From: an uncultured Schlesneria sp.
GTDB taxonomy: Bacteria > Planctomycetota > Planctomycetia > Planctomycetales > Planctomycetaceae
Direction of reading: 5' to 3'
DNA: 47,901 bases
Assembly (NCBI GenBank): GCA_903899985.1
Contig: CAIULL010000068.1
Coordinates: forward strand, 1 to 47,901
Below the pieces are notes generated by a model. It ran no database searches. It was not told where the DNA came from and worked only from the letters and a program-made list of their open reading frames with translations. A program made the position numbers and the translations under genes. This document shows, one piece after another, positions 36,779 through 45,558 of the stretch (the stretch's first letter is position 1; the number at the start of each line of letters is the position of its first letter).

Positions 36779-37321
36779 ATGAAAATTATACCTACTGAGA
36801 TTTCTGGGCTAATCCTTGTCGAACCAAAGGCGTTTGGCGATGCACGAGGTTTTTTTTTCGAGAGCTACCAGATTAATCGTTACCGTGAAGCGGGGATCAC
36901 CGAGAACTTCGTGCAGGACAATGTTTCCCGGTCGAGTAAGGGAATCCTGCGCGGTTTGCACTACCAGCTGGTCCAGCCACAAGGGAAGCTGGTTTATGTG
37001 ACACGCGGTGAGGTATTCGACGTGGCTGTGGACTTGCGGCGCAGTTCGCCAACGTTTGGTCGCTCGTTTGGAGTGTTACTTAACGACGAGAATCATCGGC
37101 AACTTTATGTTCCGCCCGGCTTCGCACACGGATTTTGCGTGACGAGTGACTCGGCAGACTTTTGTTACAAATGTACCGATTTCTATAATCCATCGCATGA
37201 GCGAACATTGTTATGGAATGATCCGGTCCTTGGAATTGATTGGCCAATTACCGAATCACCGATTCTTTCTGCAAAAGACCAGCAAGGTCGACTGCTTGCT
37301 GATCTCGAGACGTACCCGTGA
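36779..37321 (+). CDS. rfbC: dTDP-4-dehydrorhamnose 3,5-epimerase
   Basis: 180 residues, usual length for RmlC/RfbC. It epimerises C3 and C5 of dTDP-4-keto-6-deoxyglucose on the route to dTDP-L-rhamnose. Recognisable stretches are DARGFFFESY, FVQDNVSRSSKGILRGLHYQ (catalytic His in RGLHYQ), GKLVYVTRGEVFDVAVDLR, YVPPGFAHGFCV and the C-terminal LGIDWPI. Cupin fold, cytoplasmic. No rmlA, rmlB or rmlD gene is in the window. The gene follows the GmhA-like gene after 3 bases and overlaps pdxA by 4 bases (GTGA), so the three are probably translated in coupling. Confidence 0.95.
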   Translation: MKIIPTEISGLILVEPKAFGDARGFFFESYQINRYREAGITENFVQDNVSRSSKGILRGLHYQLVQPQGKLVYVTRGEVFDVAVDLRRSSPTFGRSFGVLLNDENHRQLYVPPGFAHGFCVTSDSADFCYKCTDFYNPSHERTLLWNDPVLGIDWPITESPILSAKDQQGRLLADLETYP

Positions 37322-38355
37322 CAAAACTCCTACCGCGAATCGCGTTGACACTTGGTGACGTCGCGGGAATTGGACCAGAAGTTGTTGTGCGGGCTATCGC
37401 CGAACAGCAGTTGTCGAAGATCAGCCGGCCGCTTGTCATCGGGCATCCGGCTGTCGTGAAACGAGCGAAACAACTGATCGGCGCAACGTTTGACGTCACC
37501 GAAGTCACATCGCTGAACGAGATTGACTGGTCGAGCAAATCGGTCCCGTGCTGGAACCCGTCGATCGTCGAAGCCGAGGAAGTTCCCGTTGGCCACACTG
37601 ACGCCCGAGCGGGACGAGCGGCCTATGACTACCTCGTTGCCGCCACGCAAGCTGCGCTTCGAGATCAGATCGACGCCATCACGACCGCACCGCTGAATAA
37701 AGCGGCCTTACATGCAGCCGGACTCAACTTCCCGGGCCATACCGAAATCCTCGCTCACGAATGCGGTGTGCAAGACTTTGCGATGATGCTTTACCTTCCT
37801 CCTGGAGGCCAATTACCAAAAGGGGAGTTTGGACTTGGCGTGGCCCACGTCACACTGCATACATCGATTCAAAGCGTACCGAGCCTGCTGACGATTCCGC
37901 ATATTTGCGAAACGATTCAGCTCGTCTCTGACTTTCTGAAGCGAGTCGGCTGCCGGTCACCTCGCGTCGGCGTCTGTGCATTAAATCCCCACGCCGGGGA
38001 AGAGGGACTGTTCGGGGAAGAAGAGTCGACATTGATTGCCCCCGCCGTGGCAGCTGCTCGTGACCTTGGCGTCGATGCGACGGGCCCAATTCCCGCCGAC
38101 GCTCTATTACGACGAGCGGTCTATGGTGAATTCGACGGTGTGGCTGCGATGTATCATGATCAGGGGCATATCGCACTGAAGTTAATCGGGTTTGAACGAG
38201 CAGTGAACATCACTCTCGGTCTTCCAATCATTCGGACCAGCCCCAGTCACGGCACCGCGTTTGACATTGCCTGGCAGGGCAAAGCACGAGCTGACGGATT
38301 TGTTGAAGCTGTTCGAACGGCAGCATTGCTGGCCCGTTCGAGAATCGATGGGTAG
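37318..38355 (+). CDS. pdxA: 4-hydroxythreonine-4-phosphate dehydrogenase
   Basis: 345 residues of the PdxA family. It oxidises 4-phosphohydroxy-L-threonine with NAD, a step of DXP-dependent pyridoxal phosphate synthesis. Signatures: ALTLGDVAGIGPEV at the N-terminus, TTAPLNKAALHAAG, NFPGHTEILAHECG, the metal-binding His in VAHVTLHTS, NPHAGEEGLFGEEE, and MYHDQGHIALKLIGF with IRTSPSHGTAFDIAW. Its GTG start overlaps the rfbC stop codon by four bases, a translational coupling arrangement. Linkage of a vitamin B6 gene to glycan genes is unusual functionally but looks like a true operon. Confidence 0.95.
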   Translation: MTKLLPRIALTLGDVAGIGPEVVVRAIAEQQLSKISRPLVIGHPAVVKRAKQLIGATFDVTEVTSLNEIDWSSKSVPCWNPSIVEAEEVPVGHTDARAGRAAYDYLVAATQAALRDQIDAITTAPLNKAALHAAGLNFPGHTEILAHECGVQDFAMMLYLPPGGQLPKGEFGLGVAHVTLHTSIQSVPSLLTIPHICETIQLVSDFLKRVGCRSPRVGVCALNPHAGEEGLFGEEESTLIAPAVAAARDLGVDATGPIPADALLRRAVYGEFDGVAAMYHDQGHIALKLIGFERAVNITLGLPIIRTSPSHGTAFDIAWQGKARADGFVEAVRTAALLARSRIDG

Positions 38356-38744
38356 TCGAGTGCCGTAAAAAGCGGATCATGTTTTTTGTACGAACAATTT
38401 CACAACCTTTTACTTCCTGTCACGACAAATCCGCCAGTATCCATGGGCTCAATATTCTTTGTTTAAATCGCAGCCACCGGCGAAGGCGGATCGGCGTTCA
38501 GCCGATTTCTTCGAACGTTACTGAGCCTGTTGACAGTGCGCCGACTGCAGACCGAAGAAGGCACCAGCAATGGCCAGATGAACAATGACGTATTGGGGTT
38601 GTCAGTGACACCGCGAGACTCGCTTCTCTGCGAGGCGCGGTTAAACGATGGAGACAGATCCACCCATTAACCTTGCTGTTGTTCTGCTGGGACAAGGAAA
38701 CAGGTCACCCAAAACTTCCAAGGGAAATGGAATTCTCAAGTGTA
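38356..38744. other. 389 bp region between convergent pdxA and tadA
   Basis: Short open frames on both strands lack any recognisable motif. No clear terminator hairpin with a T-run was seen, and no RNA gene was recognised. Confidence 0.4.
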
Positions 38745-39233
38745 TTACTTCTTCCCCAGCGCCCTCTGCTGAGCGAAGAATTCCTGCAGAATGCCGCGAC
38801 AATCGTCTTGCATCACTCCACCCAGCACCGTGGCGCGGTGGTTCAGTCGAGCATCATCAGTGATCTGATAAAGCGTATGGCAAGCCCCCGCTTTTGGATC
38901 GGTCGCACCATAAACGACGGTGGGAATCCTGGCCTGCACGATCGCGCCCGCACACATGGGGCAGGGCTCCAAGGTGCAATACAGTGTGCAATCGAGCAAT
39001 CGCCATGAACCGAGTGCCTCGGCGGCTTGCGTGATGGCGATGATTTCGGCGTGTGCGGTCGGATCTTTCAACTGTTCTCGTTGATTGCCCGCCGCGGCGA
39101 TCAGCCGTTCATTATGAACGATCACGGCACCGATCGGGACTTCGCCCTCGTCGAATGCCTGCCTCGCCATTTCCAGTGCCTCGTGCATCCAGCGGCCATG
39201 CGGCTGAAGAGGGTCATCTGTTACGAATTCCAT
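38745..39233 (-). CDS. tadA: tRNA-specific adenosine deaminase
   Basis: 162 residues of the cytidine deaminase-like fold. TadA converts adenosine 34 of tRNA-Arg(ACG) to inosine. The zinc site is complete: HAE (H61, E63 catalytic) and PCPMC (C91, C94), with the usual EVPIGAVIV and [20 protein letters not shown]. The frame stays open upstream to 39299, but that extension overlaps the SRP RNA gene. ATG 39233 gives the normal N-terminus and has GGGAG about 10 bases upstream. The SRP RNA gene ends about 20 bases before this start, a neighbourhood also known from Bacillus (tadA next to scr). Confidence 0.94.
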   Translation of the reverse strand: MEFVTDDPLQPHGRWMHEALEMARQAFDEGEVPIGAVIVHNERLIAAAGNQREQLKDPTAHAEIIAITQAAEALGSWRLLDCTLYCTLEPCPMCAGAIVQARIPTVVYGATDPKAGACHTLYQITDDARLNHRATVLGGVMQDDCRGILQEFFAQQRALGKK

Positions 39234-39253
39234 TTGGGCGAGTCTCCCACCAA

Positions 39254-39379
39254 AGAAAACCAGCGGCAGAACGCTACCCCTTCCACACCCAAGACTCACA
39301 CTTATGGCTGCTCCAGTTACGGCCTGACCCGGTTCATGGTCATCCCGCCGCAGAAGAGGTAGCGTTTCACCGCCGGAAC
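39254..39379 (-). ncRNA. ffs: Bacterial small SRP RNA (4.5S type)
   Basis: Read on the minus strand, 39379 to about 39254. The two ends pair in a long helix: CCGGCGGTGAAACGCTACC near the 5' end against the inverse of GGTAGCGTTCTGCCGCTGG near the 3' end. At the tip lies the SRP54-binding core: GGGTCAGG, a short stem CCG/TGG closing the tetraloop TAAC, then AGCAGCC. This aligns base for base with the E. coli core, with TAAC (URRC class) replacing GGAA. TTTTCTTT follows the helix as a terminator. The RNA binds Ffh for co-translational membrane targeting. A promoter lies just upstream and tadA downstream. Confidence 0.88.
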
Positions 39380-39384
39380 GCTCT

Positions 39385-39412
39385 AGTATCGGGCTTGGCC
39401 CGCTGAAGTCAA
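39385..39412 (-). promoter_or_regulatory. Sigma-70-type promoter of ffs
   Basis: On the minus strand TTGACT (39412-39407) and GATACT (39390-39385) are separated by 16 bp. The predicted transcript start, about 6-7 bases on, matches the 5' end of the folded SRP RNA near 39379. Confidence 0.75.
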
Positions 39413-39506
39413 GCGAGCGTCAAAGAATGGGGAAACCTGACGTTTAAAAGCGACTTAATACAGGGGTTGGGATGACCGTATTACAAAATTGGGCGCGTGA
39501 TGCTCT

Positions 39507-39604
39507 GGGGTCGGGCGTTAAAATTTCAAAATTGGCCGATCCATTGATTTCCATCAAAATGTCGATCCCAACGGCCAATTTTGAAATTTGAACACCCGAC
39601 CCCC
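39507..39604. repeat. GGGGTCGGG-type hairpin element
   Basis: Arms of 32 bases match at about 30 positions: GGGGTCGGGCGTTAAAATTT then CAAAATTGGCCG (39507-39538), against the inverse at 39572-39604 (CGGCCAATTTTGAAATTT ... CCCGACCCC), with a 33-base loop. It starts 4 bases beyond the hemD stop codon, so it may double as a transcript end. No T-run. Confidence 0.85.
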
Positions 39605-39608
39605 TCTT

Positions 39609-40448
39609 CTATACTCGTCCCGTTAAAAGAACCGCCGCTCTGGCGATTGACTCCTTAACCAGCGCCCCCATCGTCGGATGCGTTGGTTCAATATCCACTC
39701 GCAACCCGGCCGAGGTCAATGTCTCTGTCGCTGTTGGACCAATCGATGCAATCACGCAAATTCGATTGGCCGCCTCGAGCCATTTATCCCGCAGCCCATC
39801 CTGCTCGGCGACTTGCAAGGCATTGTGAAGCTGCTGAGCACTCGTAAACATCAGGATGTCAAACTCACCGGAAATCGTCTGCCGCACAGCCGCACGCAAT
39901 GGCTCGATATCTAATGGAAGAGCCCAGCGATACACCGGAACGGGAAGCACGGTTGCCCCCTTGGATTCAATCGCCTGATAAAATTCGACGCTCGGTTGTC
40001 CGTATTCTTGCACGGCGACGCGACGACCCGCTAAACGGACCGACTCATCAAAAATCCCCAGGACTTCGCGCCAGGTGTTTGGTTCGGGTGCACGATGATC
40101 GATGCGAACTCCCCAACCCCTTAGCACGGCAAACGGCTTGGGACCGCGAACAACAACTAACGTTCTTTCTAATGCGGCGAATAACTCGGTTCGCGAATGC
40201 CGCGTCTCTAAAGTTTCGAGCAGCGCCGTGGCACCCACACCCGTCATGAAAATCATGACATCGATCTTTCCAGCCAGCAGTTCGTCGGCAAACGCAAACG
40301 CGTCTGGATTTTCATCAAGCGAGATTTCACGCATTGAAGGAGCGATCGTGGCAATCGCACTGCTTCGTTCGATTAACGACTTCATTTCAGCAGCACGGCG
40401 ACTTTCAAAGCTGCAAACTCTCAGGGGTCGATCGGGTAATGTTGTCAT
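39609..40448 (-). CDS. hemD: Uroporphyrinogen-III synthase
   Basis: 279 residues, two-domain HemD fold with low conservation as usual in this family. It closes and inverts ring D of hydroxymethylbilane to make uroporphyrinogen III for haem and related tetrapyrroles. Supporting stretches are VCSFESRRAAEM at the N-terminus, DVMIFMTGVGATALLETL, TLVVVRGPKPFAVLRGWGV, VAVQEYGQPSVEFYQAIESK, VPVYRWALP, and the C-terminal FTSAQQLHNAL followed by ASIGPTATETLTSAGLRVDI. hemC is not adjacent. The gene diverges from the ABC transporter genes across 245 bp and ends at a hairpin element. Confidence 0.88.
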   Translation of the reverse strand: MTTLPDRPLRVCSFESRRAAEMKSLIERSSAIATIAPSMREISLDENPDAFAFADELLAGKIDVMIFMTGVGATALLETLETRHSRTELFAALERTLVVVRGPKPFAVLRGWGVRIDHRAPEPNTWREVLGIFDESVRLAGRRVAVQEYGQPSVEFYQAIESKGATVLPVPVYRWALPLDIEPLRAAVRQTISGEFDILMFTSAQQLHNALQVAEQDGLRDKWLEAANRICVIASIGPTATETLTSAGLRVDIEPTHPTMGALVKESIARAAVLLTGRV

Positions 40449-40693
40449 TGGATATCACTTATTTTTCTGGACTTTGTCACAAGCTCGTTCTGCTTGCGGA
40501 CTGACTCGCTAAATCGTTATCTTCAGACATCCTGTCTACCTGCTCTCGTCTATCCCTGATTGACGGCCTCATGATCAATCGGGTCGGACAATTGGCAGGA
40601 AGCAATTTTAACGCAAATCTGACGAGAAAACCGGAAATACGTTAACGCGTCAATCCGACGCGAACGCGACAAAGCTTACCTGAAAGGCTAGGC

Positions 40694-41626
40694 ATGCTGG
40701 CTGTTGATGTGCAGGAGCTGAAAGTTCGGTACGGAAAACTTGAAGCGGTCAAAGGAATTTCTCTTCAGATTCCACCGGGAGAAGTCTTCGGGTTCATTGG
40801 ACCGAACGGCGCCGGAAAGTCGTCAACGATCCGGGTGTTGGCAACCTTGCTGCCTGACTTTCTTGGCAGCGCTAAAATCATGGACTTGAGCATCCGTTCC
40901 CAGCCTCAACTGGTGCGTGAGCAAATTGGATATGTTCCCGATTTTTTCGGAGTCTATGAAGACTTGACGGCACGGGAATATCTCCATTTCTTCGCAGCCG
41001 CCTATCGCTTGCCGATGTCCCGACGAAAAGCTGTTGTCGACGACGTACTGCAACTCACGGATCTGACGGGAAAAATCGATTCACAGGTCGACGCGTTATC
41101 GCGAGGTATGAAGCAACGGCTGTCACTCGCTCGTGTACTGTTGCACGACCCTGCGGTTCTACTGCTGGACGAACCCGCGTCAGGCCTGGACCCAAGGGCG
41201 CGAATTGAGATGCGAGAGTTGCTGAAGGCCCTGAAAGAAATGGGAAAAACAATCATCATTTCGAGCCATATTCTGCATGAGCTGGCACAACTGTGTACCC
41301 GGATCGGCATCATCGAGACAGGAAAGATGGTCGCACAAGGCTCTGTCGCCGAGATCTATCAAAGACTCGGTGTGCTGAAAATCGTCCATGTGCAGGTCGT
41401 CAATCAATCACCCGAATTGATTGCGAAACTTCGTGAAATGCCCGGCGTCACGCATGTGGACGATCAGGTAGATCGAATTTCCATTCGGTTTGAAGAAGGA
41501 AAACTGGAAGTCGAAGATTTGCACGACTTCATCCATACTCAAGGGGCCAGAATTCGAATGTTCCAGCCCGAAGTGATGGATATGGAAACCGCGTTCATGA
41601 AGCTCACAGAAGGTCAGACAGCGTGA
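40694..41626 (+). CDS. ABC transporter ATP-binding protein
   Basis: 310 residues. All ABC ATPase motifs are present: Walker A GPNGAGKSS, Q-loop near YVPDFFGVYEDLTAREY, signature LSRGMKQRLSLAR, Walker B LLLDEPASGLDP, and the switch His in IISSHILHE. The last 90 residues form the accessory C-terminal domain typical of ABC-2 exporters. It should energise the membrane protein encoded next, with which it overlaps by 4 bases (GTGA). Substrate unknown; families of this type export drugs, lipids or polysaccharides, or act in gliding or Cu-handling systems. Confidence 0.93.
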   Translation: MLAVDVQELKVRYGKLEAVKGISLQIPPGEVFGFIGPNGAGKSSTIRVLATLLPDFLGSAKIMDLSIRSQPQLVREQIGYVPDFFGVYEDLTAREYLHFFAAAYRLPMSRRKAVVDDVLQLTDLTGKIDSQVDALSRGMKQRLSLARVLLHDPAVLLLDEPASGLDPRARIEMRELLKALKEMGKTIIISSHILHELAQLCTRIGIIETGKMVAQGSVAEIYQRLGVLKIVHVQVVNQSPELIAKLREMPGVTHVDDQVDRISIRFEEGKLEVEDLHDFIHTQGARIRMFQPEVMDMETAFMKLTEGQTA

Positions 41627-43389
41627 ATCTTCTGGAACGTTACAGCTTGCCTCTGCTGACAAAAGAGTTGATCGAGCAGGCAAACAACAAGCGTACGTAT
41701 GTACTGCGAGTTGTTTATGCCATAGTCCTGTACGGGGCCGCTTTGTGGTATTACAGCGACCTGAGCAACGGCGGAGCGTCGGCTGGACTCGTGAATCTTG
41801 GAAAGGGTCGTGCCTTTTTTCAATTACTCGTGAACGTCCAGACATTTGCGATCATAATTCTGCTGCCAGCGATCACTTGCGGCGCTCTGACGGTCGAAAA
41901 AGAAAAAGATACGCTCGCCCTGTTACTGCTGACTAAACTCAGCTCTTGGACGATTGTGTTTGAGAAACTGGTCAGTCGAGTCCTGGCCATGGGAACCTAC
42001 CAGCTACTGTCGCTCCCCCTGTTTGCAATCGTCTACGGAATGGGGGGCGTCGAATTAAGTGGGATCATACACGCTGTCATCAGCTTATTGGCTTTGACGG
42101 TCGTCGTCGCCTCTGTTTCGATCTTGTGTTCGACATGGTTTCGCACGACTTCGGAAGCATTCATCCTTTCCTACGTGATTCTGTTTTTTTTCGGTTGCTG
42201 CCACGCTTTTGTCACCGAATTGATGTACGTTCAGACCTTGAGGATGAATCAGCGCAACTGGCCGAATGTCTTACAAGGTCAATCTTTCTGGCATGCGCTC
42301 ATTGCCGCGTTTTCAACAGACACCGCGATTGCTTTGCAAGCCTTTGCCGTCTGTCTGACGAGCGTCCTGATTGCATCTCGAGTTTTGTTCGCCAGAGCGT
42401 TTGTACCTCCGCGAAACATTATTTTAGAGCTGTTCCAAAGGGCAGACCGCTTTTTCAATGAATTGAATGAGTCAACAACAGGTGGGATCGTACTGGTACC
42501 AGACCGCGAAACATTACCGGCTTTTCAGCCGATCACGTGGCGTGAAACAAGAAAAAAATCGCTGGGGACGTTTCGCTATCAGTTCCGAATCTTGATGTTT
42601 CTCCTGGCACCGCTGGTGCTGGTCATTGCCGCGATCTTGAGTGACGGTCGAAACGATTTCACCAGTCCTTTTCGGGGTTTTCCCGCGTTCTTCTGGTTTG
42701 TTTCTGTGATCTGCCTGACAATCCATGCGACAGGTGTCATCGCTGCAGAACGAATTCGCCAGACGCTGGATGTTTTGCTGGTTTCTCCATTGACTTCCGC
42801 AGAGATCGTGCTGGAAAAGCTGTCGGGAGTCCGTCGATTGATCAAAATCTTGACGGTTCCATTTGCCGTACTCGTTCTGTTCCAAGCCATCTGGACCGGT
42901 TACGTCCTTCAAGGGGCCTTGCAGGCGAAGCAACGGAGCGTCGATTTCTGGCTGGAGCTCGTCACCGCGACTTTGGTACCGATCTTCTACATGCCGATCA
43001 TCATGTGGGTTGGGTTCCAGTTCGGCCTGCGCCTGCGAACGCAGATTCAAGCGATTCTGGCAACATTTGCAACGGTCTTTTTGGCTTGCATTTTGCCTTT
43101 TGTGCTCGTTGCGCTCATCCGTACATACGGCTTAAGGTATCAACCAGCCTTTGACTTATTGATGTGGATCAGCCCGCTTCGAATGGCCTTCCCGACAACC
43201 GAATTCGGACCTGGTTACAACCTTTTCCTGGAAAGAACGGACTTGGCATGGATCGTTGTTATCTGCCACTTCACTTTATACGGAATCATCTGGTTGTCGC
43301 TGCGAAGGAACGCACTGCGATCGTTTTCTAAGGTCGTTCGTCGCATGGAACCGAGCATCACGACCCCAAAGACCGGCCCAGCCGGTTGA
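41623..43389 (+). CDS. ABC-2 type transporter permease
   Basis: 588 residues with about twelve hydrophobic segments in two blocks. Each half carries the ABC-2 signature: ALTVEKEKDTLALLLLTKLS in the first and AAERIRQTLDVLLVSPLTSA in the second, so the protein looks like two six-helix ABC-2 units fused in tandem (about 1-275 and 320-588), joined by a soluble loop. A fused permease would work as a pseudo-dimer with two copies of the upstream ATPase. The GTG start overlaps the ATPase stop codon by four bases, indicating coupled translation. Substrate cannot be deduced. Confidence 0.88.
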   Translation: MNLLERYSLPLLTKELIEQANNKRTYVLRVVYAIVLYGAALWYYSDLSNGGASAGLVNLGKGRAFFQLLVNVQTFAIIILLPAITCGALTVEKEKDTLALLLLTKLSSWTIVFEKLVSRVLAMGTYQLLSLPLFAIVYGMGGVELSGIIHAVISLLALTVVVASVSILCSTWFRTTSEAFILSYVILFFFGCCHAFVTELMYVQTLRMNQRNWPNVLQGQSFWHALIAAFSTDTAIALQAFAVCLTSVLIASRVLFARAFVPPRNIILELFQRADRFFNELNESTTGGIVLVPDRETLPAFQPITWRETRKKSLGTFRYQFRILMFLLAPLVLVIAAILSDGRNDFTSPFRGFPAFFWFVSVICLTIHATGVIAAERIRQTLDVLLVSPLTSAEIVLEKLSGVRRLIKILTVPFAVLVLFQAIWTGYVLQGALQAKQRSVDFWLELVTATLVPIFYMPIIMWVGFQFGLRLRTQIQAILATFATVFLACILPFVLVALIRTYGLRYQPAFDLLMWISPLRMAFPTTEFGPGYNLFLERTDLAWIVVICHFTLYGIIWLSLRRNALRSFSKVVRRMEPSITTPKTGPAG

Positions 43390-43440
43390 TGCACGTCGCA
43401 CGATGGGTTCAGAATCGGAGCATGGTTCGCGCGTTGACCA

Positions 43441-43571
43441 GGCGAGCCGGGGTGCGTTAGCGTCCGTCACATTCAGCGACGGTATTAACAACGCAAATAC
43501 AGGAGTGGGTTACACAAAACGACTGGCAGTACGTATTCACCGAATAAAGAGTCCGGGGGCTGACGCTCGCC
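43441..43571. repeat. Possible GGCGAGC palindromic remnant
   Basis: GGCGAGCCGGGG at 43441 and the inverse-like GGGGGCTGACGCTCGCC ending at 43571 resemble the two ends of a GC-rich palindromic repeat interrupted by about 100 bases. The match is limited to short arms. Confidence 0.35.
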
Positions 43572-43625
43572 ATGACTGTTTTTTTCGTGTTTTTCGTGGT
43601 TCCATTTCTTCTCGAGATTCGGTCA

Positions 43626-43701
43626 CTCACAGAGCCACTGAGACACGGAGGAGTGACCAATCTCCCTCTTATCTATCTCCGCGTCTCCGTGGCTCCGTGA
43701 G
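43626..43701. repeat. CACxGAG-type hairpin element
   Basis: Arms CTCACAGAGCCACTGAGACA(CGGAG) (43626-43650) and the inverse (43677-43701) match at 22 of 25 positions. Each arm is a 7-8 base word iterated three times at 8 bp steps (CACAGAG, CACTGAG, CACGGAG). A second perfect 8 bp inverted pair, GGTCACTC (43621-43628) and GAGTGACC (43651-43658), allows an alternative fold. Nothing else is seen between 43390 and 43784. Confidence 0.75.
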
Positions 43702-43784
43702 AGATCAATTCTTCGATTGAAGGTAAGAGTCAACGCCGGTGCCGTAGCACAAGTGACGAGCGTTCATCGAAAACGCAAGTGGTT

Positions 43785-45071
43785 TTATCCACCCAATGGA
43801 AGCGTCAGAAGCGGGCCTGCGGGCTTACCATCTGCTTCCTGGACAGCAAAAAGGATCTCGTAAATCGCCATCACAGCGCGAGAATTGACATCGTTCGGCG
43901 CGATGTAGAACCAGTAACCCCGATACTTCACCGCGATCTCTGATTGTTTTGGTCGACGTCGGCTGCAGCAGACCTGAAACAGCCCTTGCGTCACCTGCGT
44001 CCAATCATAGAGTTCACCTGTTTCATCGGGCGTCATCGGGACGATCCCACAAGTGACGTGATCATCGGGCACGCAGACCCCTTTCGATAAAAACACGCCA
44101 ATTTGAAGCATCGAACGCATGTTGACGTAAATCGTATCACCGGAACCGATATCAACTTCCTCCGGCACACCAGGCCTCCGGTCCGGGTGATCTCCACTCA
44201 ATTCCGATTTGATTTTATAGACTGTCAAGCCAGGTTTTAGCCGAAAAATACGAGCAAATTCAGCGATTTCTGGTGAATGTCGATCTTGTTCTCGAACCCG
44301 TAAGATTAAGGTCCGCTCTCTTTTCCGGACAGTCATCCTGTCTTCGTCATTTTTTCGGAAGACATAATTTTCCTTCGCCGCATTCACAAGGTCGCCGCCG
44401 CGTACCCGCTCGATCGGAATCGGATCAGAGGCATCATCGGTATCCTCAAATTTTCGTACCGTCAACTCGATGGCCCCACGATGTTCAAGTGCCGACAAAA
44501 GCTGGACGCCCCGACGAAACTCATCGTTGTTATCGGGCGAACTCGGCGTCATGGCGATGGCTCGAGTCGCGTTCGGGACGTCGTTAATGTCGTTAACCGC
44601 CATCAGAAAAAACTGCTCAACATTTGCGCCCGCATTCACGACGCTGAATAATTCGGCCGAAAGCGGTGTTAACAACGCTTTGGCAATTTCCTGCCCGCTC
44701 CGAGGATGAAAACTGAGCGTCGGGGCATCCCGCACAAAAAGATCCCCCAGCCCGAGGTTACTAAAACCTGGACCGGCTCCATCCAGGCCGTAGCTATAAT
44801 TGCCGTGACCTGAGACCTCGAACTGACTGGTGATGTTGTTGAGATCGATAAAAATTGGCGAATCGGCGTAACGCAATCGAACAATGTTCAGCAAGATCTG
44901 TTCATCGTTTGTTTTCCGGTAGGCTTCGTTATAGCGAGTACGGGTCAGACTGACCGCTGCTGGCCCCAGACAACCACTTAACGAACACAAGAAAGCGATG
45001 ATGAGAGACAGGCACAGGGCGATGTCACCTCGCTTGCGATCACGTCGATGTTCAAATTGCTGTTGCGACAT
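43785..45071 (-). CDS. Lipoprotein of unknown function
   Basis: 428 residues from the chosen start. The N-terminus has a basic region (RRDRKRG), a hydrophobic stretch and a lipobox LSGC (Cys at 34), so a lipid-anchored protein is expected. The opening of the mature part, YNEAYRKTNDEQILLNIVRL then RYADSPIFIDLNNI, is a pattern I have seen in unannotated lipoproteins of planctomycetes and proteobacteria. The rest (about 300 residues) is mixed alpha/beta with no catalytic motif; two Cys pairs (CVPDDHVTC and CC) lie near the C-terminus. The frame is open to an ATG at 45143, but starting there would put 57 residues before the lipobox, so ATG 45071 is preferred. Confidence 0.75.
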   Translation of the reverse strand: MSQQQFEHRRDRKRGDIALCLSLIIAFLCSLSGCLGPAAVSLTRTRYNEAYRKTNDEQILLNIVRLRYADSPIFIDLNNITSQFEVSGHGNYSYGLDGAGPGFSNLGLGDLFVRDAPTLSFHPRSGQEIAKALLTPLSAELFSVVNAGANVEQFFLMAVNDINDVPNATRAIAMTPSSPDNNDEFRRGVQLLSALEHRGAIELTVRKFEDTDDASDPIPIERVRGGDLVNAAKENYVFRKNDEDRMTVRKRERTLILRVREQDRHSPEIAEFARIFRLKPGLTVYKIKSELSGDHPDRRPGVPEEVDIGSGDTIYVNMRSMLQIGVFLSKGVCVPDDHVTCGIVPMTPDETGELYDWTQVTQGLFQVCCSRRRPKQSEIAVKYRGYWFYIAPNDVNSRAVMAIYEILFAVQEADGKPAGPLLTLPLGG

Positions 45072-45558
45072 GCGGCGATACCAATCGATTGAACCGTTCT
45101 GCAGAACCGTTCGGGCATGATCACCGGGACTGAGTTCGCACATCGCGCCAAATCTGAAATCCTTTCTCTATATGTCGTCAGACTGACCGAAAAACTTGAC
45201 TCGATCGGCATAATTTGCATGAACCCTACAACCAGACCTCAACTTGACTGGTTGGAGGGACGACCATAACGATCCTGAGTGCCATTGAACAATTTCATGA
45301 TTCGACTCGGCATGACTGTGTCATGTTGTCGAATTCTGGAATCTCGAAACGCCGATGGAGATTCTATCTGTTCAAAGGTCGCGGCGTTTTCGTGGCCGCG
45401 TAAACTACGATTAGCTTCATGAAATACGGAATTTAAGTTTTTTTCATCAAAGTCTGGTTTTTGACCCCTTGATGTTGTCAGAATAAACGAAGTGATGTCG
45501 GCAGAAGTTCGCCGAACGAATGCCAATCCTGTTTTTTGTATCGAGCGGAGTTCGACAG
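45072..45558. other. 487 bp divergent intergenic region
   Basis: Separates the minus-strand lipoprotein gene from the plus-strand HTH gene. A perfect small palindrome CAACCAG/CTGGTTG (45229-45254, 12-base loop) could be a regulator site. No gene or RNA recognised. Confidence 0.4.

Noticed and set aside
39234-39299. N-terminal extension of tadA by 22 codons
   Set aside because: It would overlap the 3' half of the SRP RNA gene, and ATG 39233 has a ribosome site and gives the usual TadA N-terminus.
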